DNA of 64,000 nt from Thermochromatium tepidum ATCC 43061 (GTDB lineage: Bacteria; Pseudomonadota; Gammaproteobacteria; Chromatiales; Chromatiaceae), in NCBI RefSeq assembly GCF_009664085.1, contig NZ_CP039268.1, positions 2,337,001 to 2,401,000 of the forward strand, written 5' to 3'. This document shows, one piece after another, positions 1 through 9,505 of this stretch (position 1 is the first letter of the stretch; the number at the start of each line of letters is the position of its first letter). The notes under the pieces are model-generated. The model saw nothing but the letters and a program-made list of their open reading frames with translations. It was not told where the DNA came from and did no database searches. Made by a program: the position numbers and the translations under genes.

Positions 1-380
1 CCCATGGCGAACTCATCCATGTTGGTCTTGCCAAGCACCACAGCCCCGGCCGCCGCCAGCCGCTCGACGATGGTCGCATCATAGGGGGCAATGAAGTTAT
101 CGAGCATCCGCGAACCGCAGCTGGTCTTGAGTCCCTGGGTGCAGAAGATGTCCTTGTGGGCGATCGGGATGCCGGTCAGCGGCCCGGTCTCACCCGATCT
201 GAGCGTCCGGTCGGCGCGCTCGGCCGCCGCAAGCGCCGATTCGGTCGCGACCGTGATGAAGGCGTTTAGCATCGGATCGAGCCGCGCGATGCGCTCCAGA
301 TAATGCTGCGTCAGCTCGACGCTGGAATAGGTACGTAGCCGCAGATCCGCGGCCATTTGCGCAATGGATTTGTTCTGCAT
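1..380 (-). CDS. gatA: Asp-tRNA(Asn)/Glu-tRNA(Gln) amidotransferase subunit A, N-terminal part
   Basis: This is the N-terminal 126 residues of GatA; the gene runs off the left edge. GatA is the amidase subunit of GatCAB, which converts misacylated Glu-tRNA(Gln) or Asp-tRNA(Asn) to the amide form in the cytoplasm. The amidase-signature region is visible: [10 protein letters not shown] carries the catalytic Lys (residue 76), and [10 protein letters not shown] lies at the cut edge. The catalytic serines lie beyond the window. The ATG at 380-378 shares one base with the gatC stop (TGATG), so the two genes are translationally coupled. Confidence 0.95.
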   Translation of the reverse strand, partial: MQNKSIAQMAADLRLRTYSSVELTQHYLERIARLDPMLNAFITVATESALAAAERADRTLRSGETGPLTGIPIAHKDIFCTQGLKTSCGSRMLDNFIAPYDATIVERLAAAGAVVLGKTNMDEFAM

Positions 381-667
381 CAGTCGATGACCTTCGGAAC
401 CAGATAGAGTCCAGCCTCGGTCAGGGGGGCGATGGACTGAAAGCGTTCGCGTTGATTGGTTTCATTGGGGACATCCGGACGCAGACGCTGGGTCATGTTC
501 AGCGGATGGGCCAGGGGTTCGATGCCCGAGGTATCGACGGTATCCATCCGGGCGACCAGGTCGAGGATATTGGAAAGATCCGCCGCATAGCGCGCGCGCC
601 GCTCGGGAGCGACGGCGAGCCGGGCCAAATGGGCGATCTTGTCGATGTCGGATAAGCTCAGTGACAT
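380..667 (-). CDS. gatC: Asp-tRNA(Asn)/Glu-tRNA(Gln) amidotransferase subunit C
   Basis: This 95-residue protein has the size and pattern of GatC: an N-terminal helix beginning [19 protein letters not shown], then [26 protein letters not shown] and a C-terminal [15 protein letters not shown]. GatC is the small scaffold that wraps around GatA and GatB. An upstream in-frame extension to 787 is open, but family length and the helix start favour the ATG at 667-665. It is transcribed divergently from mreB. The 245-bp gap (668-912) must hold both promoters, but I could not pick out convincing hexamers. Confidence 0.95.
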   Translation of the reverse strand: MSLSLSDIDKIAHLARLAVAPERRARYAADLSNILDLVARMDTVDTSGIEPLAHPLNMTQRLRPDVPNETNQRERFQSIAPLTEAGLYLVPKVID

Positions 668-795
668 GTTGGACAGCCGTTGGCGATGAAATTGGTTGAA
701 AATAGCACAAATGAGCGTTCGGGCGGGCCACTCGACCCGAGGGTCCGGCGGAGCGACACAGCGGGCGCCTTGCCGATCGAGGTTCACGTTGCTAG

Positions 796-1959
<1,164 letters not shown>

Positions 1960-1973
1960 CATGACTCGGCCGC

Positions 1974-2059
1974 CAGTTACCAGCCGCCAGCGACCAGCCG
2001 AAGGAATGTTCTGGCTGGAGGCTGAAGGCTTGGAGCTGAACGCTGGAGGCTGGAAGCTG
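1974..2059. repeat. Imperfect inverted repeat of CCAGC / GCTGG units between mreB and mreC
   Basis: The gap between mreB and mreC is low complexity. Its left part is built of CCAGC-like units (from 1973) and its right part of GCTGG-like units (2013-2059). Bases 1974-1991 pair with 2042-2059 at 15 of 18 positions, so the RNA would fold into a long hairpin ending directly at the mreC Shine-Dalgarno. It could be an intergenic repeat family or a structure that tunes mreC translation. Nothing in the sequence distinguishes these. Confidence 0.6.
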
Positions 2060-2072
2060 AGGTGCTGCCGTC

Positions 2073-2954
2073 ATCAAACCGCTGTTCAATCCAGGTCCGT
2101 CACTCAATGCCCGCGTCATCCTGGCGATTCTGATGGCATTAGGGTTGTTGGTGGCCGATCATCGTCAGCATCATCTCGAATTGCTGCGCACGGCACTCTC
2201 ACTCCTGACCTATCCGCTGCAGCTAGCCGCTGATCGCCCCAGTCAGCTCTTCCGTGAGGCGCGCGAACGTCTCGCCAGCCAGGACAGGCTGCGTGACGAA
2301 AACTCCGAGTTGCATCGCGAGAACCTATTGCTCAAGGCGCGACTCCAGCAGTTCGAGGCCCTGGAGGCCGAGAACGCGAGGCTGCGCGAGCTCCTCGGCT
2401 CCTCGCTCGACGTCGGCGAACGGGTGCTGATCGCCGAGATCATGGCCGTCGAACTCGCGCCCTATCGTCAGCAGGTCTTGCTCAACAAGGGGACCAACGC
2501 CGGGGTCTTCGTTGGTCAGCCGGTGCTCGACGCCAATGCCGTGATGGGACAGGTCATCCGCGTCAATCCCTTCTCCTCGGTGGTACTCCTGATCACCGAC
2601 TCGGATCACGCCCTGCCGGTCGAGGTCAACCGCAACGGACTGCGCACCATCGCCGCTGGCACCGGGCCGAATCATGATCTGGAGCTGCTCTACATCCCCA
2701 AGAACGCCGACATCCAGGTCGGTGACCTGCTGGTGACATCGGGCATGGACGGGCGTTTTCCCCCCGGTTATCCGGTGGCGCGGGTCAAGACCGTGCGTCA
2801 GGATCCGGACAACCCCTTCACCACCGTCCTGGCCGAGCCCACAGCCCGACTCGATCGCAGCCGCGAAGTCCTCCTGGTCTGGAATCTGAATGAGACCTCG
2901 CGCCTGCAGGCCCTGACCGCCGAGGCACTCAAACCCAAAAACATGGCGCCGTGA
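2073..2954 (+). CDS. mreC: Rod shape-determining protein MreC
   Basis: MreC is the bitopic inner-membrane protein that links MreB filaments to PBP2 in the periplasm. The sequence shows one N-terminal membrane segment (RVILAILMALGLLVADHR), a coiled coil of about 45 residues (RLASQDRL to ARLRELLGS) and the two-lobed beta domain (VLLNKGTNAGVFVGQPV, TSGMDGRFPPGYPV). The first ATG in frame is at 2133, but the conserved N-terminal pattern IKPLFNPGPSLNARVIL is encoded upstream of it. There is no ATG, GTG or TTG between the stop at 2058 and 2133. ATC at 2073 sits where the family has its initiator Met (compare E. coli MKPIF) and is 10 bases after a GAGG, so I start there (293 aa). Starting at 2133 gives 273 aa and cuts into the membrane segment. 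Confidence 0.9.
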   Translation: MKPLFNPGPSLNARVILAILMALGLLVADHRQHHLELLRTALSLLTYPLQLAADRPSQLFREARERLASQDRLRDENSELHRENLLLKARLQQFEALEAENARLRELLGSSLDVGERVLIAEIMAVELAPYRQQVLLNKGTNAGVFVGQPVLDANAVMGQVIRVNPFSSVVLLITDSDHALPVEVNRNGLRTIAAGTGPNHDLELLYIPKNADIQVGDLLVTSGMDGRFPPGYPVARVKTVRQDPDNPFTTVLAEPTARLDRSREVLLVWNLNETSRLQALTAEALKPKNMAP

Positions 2955-3469
2955 AGATCATCAAGAAGCGTTCGGGCAAACCGTCCTACAGGCCTCATCA
3001 ACCTTTCTGGCCGATCATGCTCTCATTCATCCTGGCGATGTATCTGACCATCCTGCCAGTGTCGGATTGGCCCTGGGACTATCGTCCCCCCTGGTCCGCC
3101 CTGGTCGTGCTCTTCTGGTGTTTCGCGACACCGCGCCAGGTCGGCATCTTCACCGCTTTCCTGGTTGGCCTGCTGCTCGACGTGCTCACAGGCGCCTTGC
3201 TCGGTCAGCACGCGCTGACCCTTTCGGTCACGGCCTATCTGGCCCTAGTGCTGCGCCCACGCATCCGGATCTTTCCGCAGTGGCAGCAGGCCTTCTTCGT
3301 GGCCCTGATCCTGCTGGCCGAACGCCTGCTGACGCTCTGGATCATCGCCGCGACCGGCCAGCCGATTCCGGCCCTGACTTACTGGATCTCGGCGTTGGTC
3401 GGCCTGGCCTTCTGGCCGATCATGGCCTGGCTGTTGGTGCCCTTCGAACGTCGTCTGGAGATGAGTTGA
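2951..3469 (+). CDS. mreD: Rod shape-determining membrane protein MreD
   Basis: A 172-residue, strongly hydrophobic protein with about five predicted membrane segments, which is the size and character of MreD, the multispanning partner of MreC. The start is a GTG overlapping the mreC stop by four bases, so translation is coupled. The N-terminus is basic (KIIKKRSGKPSYRP) and the motif FLVGLLLDVLTGALLGQHAL matches the family's central segment. Its position between mreC and mrdA supports the assignment. Confidence 0.93.
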   Translation: MKIIKKRSGKPSYRPHQPFWPIMLSFILAMYLTILPVSDWPWDYRPPWSALVVLFWCFATPRQVGIFTAFLVGLLLDVLTGALLGQHALTLSVTAYLALVLRPRIRIFPQWQQAFFVALILLAERLLTLWIIAATGQPIPALTYWISALVGLAFWPIMAWLLVPFERRLEMS

Positions 3470-3474
3470 CTGCC

Positions 3475-5349
3475 ATGCTTGAGAGCAGTCTGGAGGATCG
3501 CCGGCGCGAACAGCGCCTGGTCAGGGCGCGGGCTGGCGTCGCCGCAGTATTTGTCGTCCTCGGTCTGAGCCTGATCCTGGCACGGCTGTACCATCTTCAG
3601 CTGGAGCTTCACGACCACTTCAGCGTGCTCTCGACCGAGAACCGGGTCAAGATCCAGCCGGTGCCGCCCAACCGGGGGCTGATCTTCGACGCCAAGGGCG
3701 TGGTGCTGGCTGAAAACAACCCCTCCTTCTCGCTGATGATCACGCTCGAGAAGGTCGAGGATCTGACCGCCACCATTGCCGAGCTCAGACGGATCCTATC
3801 GATCGAGGAGGTGGATCTGGCCCGCTTCGAGCGGCTCAAACGTCAGCGCATGCGCTTTCAACCGGTCCCGATCCGTTTGAACCTCACCCCCGAGGAGGTC
3901 GCGCGCTTTGCCGTCGATAGCTACCGTTTTCCCGGGGTTGAGGTCCAGGCCGAGCTGATCCGGTTCTATCCAAAACGCGAGCTCACGGCCCATGTGCTCG
4001 GCTATGTCGGACGCATCAACGACCGCGAGCTCGCGCACATCGACAAGGGCAACTATGCCGGTACCAACTTCATCGGCAAAAGCGGGGTCGAGCTGGCCCA
4101 CGAGGACGTGCTCCACGGCAAGGTCGGCTATCGCCAGGTCGAGGTCAATGCGCGTGGCCGCATCCTGCGCACGCTCGAGAGCACACCCCCGGCCCCGGGT
4201 CAGGATCTCTATCTCTATCTCGACATCGGGCTGCAACAGGCGGCCACCGAGGCGCTTGGCACGCATCGCGGCGCGATCGTGGCCATCGATCCGCGCAGCG
4301 GTGGCGTGCTGGCCCTGGTCAGCACCCCGAGCTTCGATCCCAACCTCTTCGTTGAGGGCATCAGCCAGAGCGATTACAACGCCCTGCTCCATTCGCCCGA
4401 CAAACCGCTCTACAATCGCGCCATTCGTGGTCAGTATCCGCCCGGCTCGACGGTCAAGCCCTTCGTCGGACTCGGCGGCCTGTCGCTCGGCTTCGTGACG
4501 CCGCGCAGCACGACCTATTGTCCGGGATACTTCTCACTGCCGGGCCAAAAACACCGCTTCCGCTGCTGGCGGCGCGGCGGACACGGCACGGTCGACCTGG
4601 AGTCGGCCATCGTGCAGTCCTGTGACACCTATTTCTACTGGCTGGCCAACCAGATGGGGGTCGACAAACTGCATGCCTTCCTCTCGGAGTTCGGCTTTGG
4701 TGCGCGCACCGGCGTCGACGTCTCGGGCGAGCTGCCCGGATTGCTGCCCTCGCGTGAATGGAAGGAGCGGGTGCGCAAGCAGTCCTGGTATCCGGGTGAG
4801 ACCCTCATCATGGGCATCGGTCAGGGCTATTTCCTGGCCACACCCATGCAGCTGGCGGCGGCGGCCGCCGCCATAGCCAACAAGGGACGCTTCATCCAGC
4901 CGCGACTGGCCTATGCGCGCCGGGTTCCGGGTGCCGACGTAGCGACCGTCTTCCCCACGGTGGCGCGCCAGATCCGCATCTCGAATCCGTCCGACTGGGA
5001 CATCATCATCGAGGACATGGCGAAGGTCATTGAGAGTCCACGCGGAACTGCCAAACACATCCGTTCCAACGATTACCGCATCGCCGGCAAGACCGGCACC
5101 TCACAGGTCTTCACCATCGGCCAGAAGGAACGCTATGACGCCTCCAAGATCTCGGAACGTCTGCGCGATCATGCCCTCTTTATCGCCTTCGCCCCGGTCG
5201 AGGATCCGCGCATCGCTGTGGCCGTGATGGTGGAAAACGGCGGTTCAGGGAGCGGGACCGCCGCGCCGATCGCACGCCGGGTGATCGATGCCTATCTCGG
5301 CGGTAGGCCGCTGGCAGACGCGTCGGAGTCGAAGGACGATGGCGACTGA
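3475..5349 (+). CDS. mrdA: Peptidoglycan D,D-transpeptidase PBP2
   Basis: PBP2 is the class B penicillin-binding protein that crosslinks peptidoglycan during cell elongation, working with RodA. The 624-residue protein has one N-terminal membrane anchor (AGVAAVFVVLGLSLILARLY), a dimerisation domain with PNRGLIFDAKG, and a transpeptidase domain. The catalytic motifs are intact: S325-T-V-K328 (PPGSTVKPF), S382-C-D, and K539-T-G (AGKTGTSQ). The frame stays open well upstream, inside mreD, but the ATG at 3475 gives the normal PBP2 N-terminus five bases after the mreD stop. Confidence 0.96.
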   Translation: MLESSLEDRRREQRLVRARAGVAAVFVVLGLSLILARLYHLQLELHDHFSVLSTENRVKIQPVPPNRGLIFDAKGVVLAENNPSFSLMITLEKVEDLTATIAELRRILSIEEVDLARFERLKRQRMRFQPVPIRLNLTPEEVARFAVDSYRFPGVEVQAELIRFYPKRELTAHVLGYVGRINDRELAHIDKGNYAGTNFIGKSGVELAHEDVLHGKVGYRQVEVNARGRILRTLESTPPAPGQDLYLYLDIGLQQAATEALGTHRGAIVAIDPRSGGVLALVSTPSFDPNLFVEGISQSDYNALLHSPDKPLYNRAIRGQYPPGSTVKPFVGLGGLSLGFVTPRSTTYCPGYFSLPGQKHRFRCWRRGGHGTVDLESAIVQSCDTYFYWLANQMGVDKLHAFLSEFGFGARTGVDVSGELPGLLPSREWKERVRKQSWYPGETLIMGIGQGYFLATPMQLAAAAAAIANKGRFIQPRLAYARRVPGADVATVFPTVARQIRISNPSDWDIIIEDMAKVIESPRGTAKHIRSNDYRIAGKTGTSQVFTIGQKERYDASKISERLRDHALFIAFAPVEDPRIAVAVMVENGGSGSGTAAPIARRVIDAYLGGRPLADASESKDDGD

Positions 5350-6469
5350 TCCCCTGTCCTCACGGGCGATCTGGGAGATCGAGACCACGGACGAGGGTTG
5401 GTTGCGTCGGCGCCACATCGACGCCCCGCTCCTGACCGGACTGCTGGCACTGTGCGGATTCGGTCTCATGGTGCTCTACAGCGCCGGCGACAAGGACTGG
5501 TTGATGATCGAGCGCCAGCTGGCACGACTGGTCGTCGCCTTCGGCCTCATGCTGGCCATTGCCCAGGTGCCTTCCAGCTACTTCAAGCGCTGGTCGCTGG
5601 GGCTCTATGTATTCGGTGTTCTGATGCTGGTGGCCGTACTCCTCTTCGGAGACATCGGCAAGGGTGCTCGACGTTGGCTGGATTTCGGCCTGGTGCGTTT
5701 CCAACCCTCGGAGTTGCTCAAGCTCGCCGTGCCCATGACTGTGGCCTGGGTGCTGTCCCTGCGTCCGCTGCCGCCACGTCTGTTGGGCGTGCTGCTGGCG
5801 TCCGTCCTGAGCCTGATCCCGGTCGGGCTGATCGCCAAGCAGCCGGATCTGGGCACCGCCCTGCTGGTGCTGAGCGCGGGCGTCATGGTGCTCTTCATCG
5901 CCGGGTTGAGCTGGCGCATGATCCTCGGAATGGCGCTCTTGGTGGCTGCCGTGATGCCTCTGGTCTGGATGCACATGCACGATTATCAACGCGAGCGTGT
6001 CATGACGCTGCTCGACCCGCAGTCCGATCCATTGGGGAGTGGTTATCACATCATCCAGTCACAGATCGCCATCGGCTCGGGCGGGCTCTCGGGCAAGGGC
6101 TGGCTCAACGGCACCCAATCGCATCTGGAGTTCCTGCCCGAGCGCCACACCGACTTCATCTTCGCCGTCATCGGCGAAGAATTCGGCTTTACCGGCATCC
6201 TGGCGCTGATGGCACTCTATCTGTTCATCATCGGACGCGGACTCATGATCGCCGTGCGCGCCCAGGATAACTACGAGCGTCTGCTCGCCGGGGGGCTGAC
6301 GCTGGTGTTCTTTATCTATCTGTTCGTCAACACGGGGATGGTCACCGGCCTGCTGCCGGTGGTCGGCGTGCCTCTGCCATTGATCAGCTATGGAGGCACC
6401 TCGATGGTGACACTCATGGCCGGTTTCGGGATACTGATGTCGATCGAGACCCATCGTGCCAAAAAATGA
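5339..6469 (+). CDS. mrdB: Peptidoglycan glycosyltransferase RodA
   Basis: RodA is the SEDS-family glycosyltransferase that polymerises lipid II together with PBP2. The 376-residue protein has about ten membrane segments. The SEDS signatures are present: GARRWLDFGLVRFQPSELLK near residue 100, KQPDLGTALLVL near 165, and ERHTDFIFAVIGEEFGF followed by a late PLPLISYGGTSM. The start at 5339 overlaps mrdA by 11 bases. An in-frame ATG-type start at 5288 lies deep inside mrdA and adds residues with no family match. Confidence 0.96.
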   Translation: MATDPLSSRAIWEIETTDEGWLRRRHIDAPLLTGLLALCGFGLMVLYSAGDKDWLMIERQLARLVVAFGLMLAIAQVPSSYFKRWSLGLYVFGVLMLVAVLLFGDIGKGARRWLDFGLVRFQPSELLKLAVPMTVAWVLSLRPLPPRLLGVLLASVLSLIPVGLIAKQPDLGTALLVLSAGVMVLFIAGLSWRMILGMALLVAAVMPLVWMHMHDYQRERVMTLLDPQSDPLGSGYHIIQSQIAIGSGGLSGKGWLNGTQSHLEFLPERHTDFIFAVIGEEFGFTGILALMALYLFIIGRGLMIAVRAQDNYERLLAGGLTLVFFIYLFVNTGMVTGLLPVVGVPLPLISYGGTSMVTLMAGFGILMSIETHRAKK

Positions 6470-7044
6470 GTCGGATCATGCGTGTTATGCTCGTCCTAAC
6501 CCCCATCAGCGCCCTCCTGCTGCTCGCGCTGACAGGCTGTGCCAGTCGGGGTGAACTCGACGACGAGGCGATCGCCCGCATCCCGGACGCGGTGCCGAGG
6601 TTCGAGCCACTGGCCAGGTTGGGCAACCCCGATTCCTATGTGGTCTTCGGACGGCGCTATTACATCAAGAAGTCCGCGCGCGGCTATGTCGAACGCGGGC
6701 TGGCCTCCTGGTATGGGCAGCCCTTCCATGGTCGCCAGACCAGTTCGGGCGAGACCTACGACATGTACGCCATGAGCGCGGCGCACAAGACGCTCCCTCT
6801 GCCGACCTATGTGCGCGTCACCAATCTCGAGAACGGACGCAGCGTCGTGGTAAGGATCAACGATCGCGGTCCCTTTCAAGATGATCGCGTCATCGACCTC
6901 TCTTATACGGCCGCCGTCAAGCTCGGGATGAAAAACCAGGGTACGGCGCGGGTCGAGGTACGGGCCATCGAACCCAGGCGACGCTTCTGGGGCCTTTTAT
7001 CCTTCCTGGCCGATCGGGCCGAGCGATCGACCGACACCAACTGA
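6466..7044 (+). CDS. rlpA: Septal-ring/rare lipoprotein A, lytic transglycosylase-like
   Basis: RlpA is an outer-membrane lipoprotein whose double-psi beta-barrel domain cleaves glycan strands lacking stem peptides. The N-terminal signal ends in a lipobox (LALTGC, Cys near residue 25). The barrel domain carries GLASWYGQPFHGRQTSSGE, the conserved YVRVTNLENGRSVVVRINDR and GPFQDDRVIDLS. At 192 residues it ends soon after the barrel and lacks the C-terminal SPOR domain of longer family members. The ATG overlaps the rodA stop (ATGA). Confidence 0.93.
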   Translation: MSRIMRVMLVLTPISALLLLALTGCASRGELDDEAIARIPDAVPRFEPLARLGNPDSYVVFGRRYYIKKSARGYVERGLASWYGQPFHGRQTSSGETYDMYAMSAAHKTLPLPTYVRVTNLENGRSVVVRINDRGPFQDDRVIDLSYTAAVKLGMKNQGTARVEVRAIEPRRRFWGLLSFLADRAERSTDTN

Positions 7045-7083
7045 CCAACCCAGCCCGCGGCTGCGCTGCAAAACTGAAACACT

Positions 7084-7113
7084 GTGCCATTTTTACGATT
7101 TAAGCGGTAAAAT
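7084..7113 (+). promoter_or_regulatory. Possible sigma-70 promoter for dacA
   Basis: TAAAAT at 7108-7113 is a reasonable -10 in an otherwise GC-rich gap. GTGCCA at 7084-7089, 18 bases upstream, matches four of six -35 positions. It lies about 40 bases before the dacA start, after the end of rlpA. The -35 is weak, so this is tentative. Confidence 0.3.
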
Positions 7114-7155
7114 ACGCGACAAACTCCCTCGTCACCCCGAGTGTTCGGATCATCC

Positions 7156-8298
7156 ATGAAATCAGCCATCAAGCGCCTGCTCCCGTGGTTCCTGTTGCTG
7201 CTCAACTTCGGCCTGCCCGTCGGCGCGCAAACGACCACGCCCGCCCCACCCGAGCTGGAGGCCCGGGGTTATCTACTGGTCGACTTCCATACAGGCAAGG
7301 CCCTAGCCGAGCTCAATGCCGATGAGCGGGTCGAGCCGGCGAGCCTGACCAAGATCATGACCGCCTATACGGTGTTTCGCGAACTGGCCTCGGGGCGCAT
7401 CAGTCTCAGCGATCGCGTGACGATCAGCGAGCGCGCCTGGCGCACCGGCGGCTCCAAGATGTTCATCGAGGTCGGCAAGCAGGTCAGTCTAGAGGATCTG
7501 CTCAAGGGCATGATCATCCAGTCGGGCAATGATGCCAGCGTGGCCCTGGCCGAATACGTCTCGGGCAATGTCGAGTCCTTCGCCAATCTCATGAACGCCC
7601 ATGCCAAGCGGCTTGGCATGACCAACAGTCATTTCACCAATCCCAATGGCCTGCCGGACCCGGAGCTCTATACGACGGCGCGCGACATGGCCCGGGTCGC
7701 CGCGGCCCTGATCCGCGAGTTCCCCGAGTACTATGCCTGGTACTCCACCCTTGAGTTCACCTACAACGGAATCACCCAGCAGAACCGCAACCCGCTGCTC
7801 AGACGCGACCCCACGGCCGACGGCATCAAGACCGGCTACACCAAGGCGGCCGGTTACTGTCTGATCGGCTCGGCCAAACGCGACGACATGCGCCTGATCT
7901 CGGTCGTGATGGGTGCGCCCACGCCCCGCGCGCGCGCTGAGGCCAGCCTGGCGCTGCTCAACTATGGCTTCCGGACCTACGAGAGTCACAAGCTCTATCC
8001 GGTCGGTCAGCCGATCCAGAACCTGCGTGTCTGGTTTGGCGAACAGGAAACGCTGCCGGCGGGTCCGGAACGCGACGTGGTCGCCACCATTCCGCGCGGC
8101 CAGTATGCCAAGCTCAGCGCGCGCATCGAGAAGACCTCGGACATGAACGCCCCCATCGCCCGGGGCGAGCGACTCGGTGATATCGTCGTCTTGATGGGCG
8201 AGGAGGAGATTACGCGCATTCCGCTCATCGCCCTCCAGGATCTGCCCAAGGGCGGTCTCTGGCGTCAGGTCAAGGACAGCGTGTTGCGGATGTTCTAG
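7156..8298 (+). CDS. dacA: D-alanyl-D-alanine carboxypeptidase (PBP5/6 family)
   Basis: This is a low-molecular-mass penicillin-binding protein that trims the terminal D-Ala from peptidoglycan pentapeptides. The 380 residues comprise a signal peptide (PWFLLLLNFGLPVGAQ), a peptidase S11 domain with S63-L-T-K66, S123-G-N and K225-T-G, a PBP5 beta domain, and a C-terminal amphipathic anchor (GGLWRQVKDSVLRMF). An in-frame GTG at 7141 adds five residues; I chose the ATG at 7156. The stop codon abuts a remnant of an aminotransferase in the same frame. Confidence 0.94.
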   Translation: MKSAIKRLLPWFLLLLNFGLPVGAQTTTPAPPELEARGYLLVDFHTGKALAELNADERVEPASLTKIMTAYTVFRELASGRISLSDRVTISERAWRTGGSKMFIEVGKQVSLEDLLKGMIIQSGNDASVALAEYVSGNVESFANLMNAHAKRLGMTNSHFTNPNGLPDPELYTTARDMARVAAALIREFPEYYAWYSTLEFTYNGITQQNRNPLLRRDPTADGIKTGYTKAAGYCLIGSAKRDDMRLISVVMGAPTPRARAEASLALLNYGFRTYESHKLYPVGQPIQNLRVWFGEQETLPAGPERDVVATIPRGQYAKLSARIEKTSDMNAPIARGERLGDIVVLMGEEEITRIPLIALQDLPKGGLWRQVKDSVLRMF

Positions 8299-8487
8299 TG
8301 GACGATCGCGCTCGATACCCGGCGTGCGGCCGACGAGATCTGGCTCAGCCGCTCGACGCGCGAGGTTCTACCGGTGACGCGGCTTCGAGGCGAGCCGGTG
8401 GGCGATGGGCGTCCAGGGTCGTTCTGGCGGCGGATGGATGCGCTTTATCAAGACGACAAGGCGTGGGTGCCTGAAGGCCATGTCTGA
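8299..8487 (+). pseudogene. C-terminal remnant of a D-amino-acid aminotransferase (class IV)
   Basis: Directly after the dacA TAG, in the same frame, 62 codons read WTIALDTRRAADEIWL... through RSTREVLPVTRLRGEPVGDGRPG to a TGA at 8485-8487. The STREVLPVTRLDGxPVGDGRPG pattern is, from memory, the C-terminus of D-alanine/branched-chain aminotransferases. The rest of the gene, including the PLP lysine, is missing, and there is no start codon of its own. The end overlaps the DUF493 start, the tight spacing expected of a former operon member. The likely cause is a deletion fusing the dacA stop to the tail of dat. Confidence 0.7.
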
Positions 8488-8749
8488 TCCACAGCAAACC
8501 CTGCTGACCTTTCCCTGCCGCTTTGCGCTCAAGGTCATGGGACCGTCCGGGCGCGGTCTGGAGGCGGTGGTGGTCGAGATCGTCAGCCGTCATGCCGAGG
8601 GCGTCGACGAGACGGCGATCTCGGTGCGCGAGAGCCGAGGGGGCCAATGGATTGCCGTCACCCTGACCTTCGAGGCCCACAGCAAACACCAGCTCGACGC
8701 CATCTATCAGGAACTCTGCGCCCACGAGCTGGTGGCCTGGGCGCTGTGA
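8480..8749 (+). CDS. ybeD: DUF493 family protein (YbeD-like)
   Basis: An 89-residue cytosolic protein with the length and fold pattern of YbeD/DUF493: [26 protein letters not shown] and [26 protein letters not shown]. The family is small, ACT-like and of uncertain function, and is usually found between dacA and lipB, as here. The chosen ATG at 8480 gives [15 protein letters not shown]; the frame is open further upstream but without homology. Confidence 0.9.
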   Translation: MSDPQQTLLTFPCRFALKVMGPSGRGLEAVVVEIVSRHAEGVDETAISVRESRGGQWIAVTLTFEAHSKHQLDAIYQELCAHELVAWAL

Positions 8750-9378
8750 ACACACCACCCTGTCTGTTGCGCATCCGCTATCTGCCCGGGCTCCAGGACT
8801 ATCGGGCGACCTGGGCCGCGATGCGCGCCTTCACAGATACGCGCGAGGCGGATACGCCGGACGAACTCTGGCTGCTCGAACATCCGCCGGTCTTCACCCT
8901 CGGTCAGGCCGGATGTCCCGAGCATCTGCTCGCCCCTGGGGAGATTCCGGTGATCCAGACCGACCGCGGCGGGCAGGTCACCTATCATGGTCCGGGGCAA
9001 CTCGTTGCCTATCTGCTGCTCGATCTGCACCGCGCGGGGATCGGCATCAAACGGCTGGTGAATCGACTGGAACAGGCGATCATCGAGCTGCTGGCCACGC
9101 ACGGCGTCGCGGCCGAGCGGCGCGCCAATGCACCTGGCGTCTATATCGCCGGGTCCAAGATCGCGTCATTGGGTCTGCGCGTGCGTCATGGCTGCTGTTA
9201 TCACGGTCTGGCGCTCAATGTCGACCTGGACCTGGAGCCCTTCGGTCGCATCAATCCCTGCGGCTATGTCGGACTGACCGTCACCCGGCTCGTCGATCAC
9301 GCCCCAGGGATCACGCTCATCGAGACGGCTCAGGCGCTGGGCGAGATCCTGCCGCGACACCTGAACCGACGGGATTGA
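8746..9378 (+). CDS. lipB: Octanoyl-[acyl-carrier-protein]:protein N-octanoyltransferase
   Basis: LipB transfers octanoate from acyl carrier protein to lipoyl domains, the first step of protein lipoylation. The 210-residue protein shows [19 protein letters not shown], the catalytic lysine in [11 protein letters not shown] (K138) and the acyl-enzyme cysteine in [10 protein letters not shown] (C172). Translation starts at GTG 8746, overlapping the ybeD stop by four bases. lipA, often next to lipB, is not here. Confidence 0.95.
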   Translation: MNTPPCLLRIRYLPGLQDYRATWAAMRAFTDTREADTPDELWLLEHPPVFTLGQAGCPEHLLAPGEIPVIQTDRGGQVTYHGPGQLVAYLLLDLHRAGIGIKRLVNRLEQAIIELLATHGVAAERRANAPGVYIAGSKIASLGLRVRHGCCYHGLALNVDLDLEPFGRINPCGYVGLTVTRLVDHAPGITLIETAQALGEILPRHLNRRD

Positions 9379-9505
9379 GGCCGACTCAAGCAGCACTCGT
9401 CCTCGATCCGGTCGAGCAGATCCAGCCCTTCGCGGTGTCCGTAGTGCTTGAACAGGGCACGGATATGGTTGACCTGACTGCCGACGACGAGGCCAAATTC
9501 GCGTC

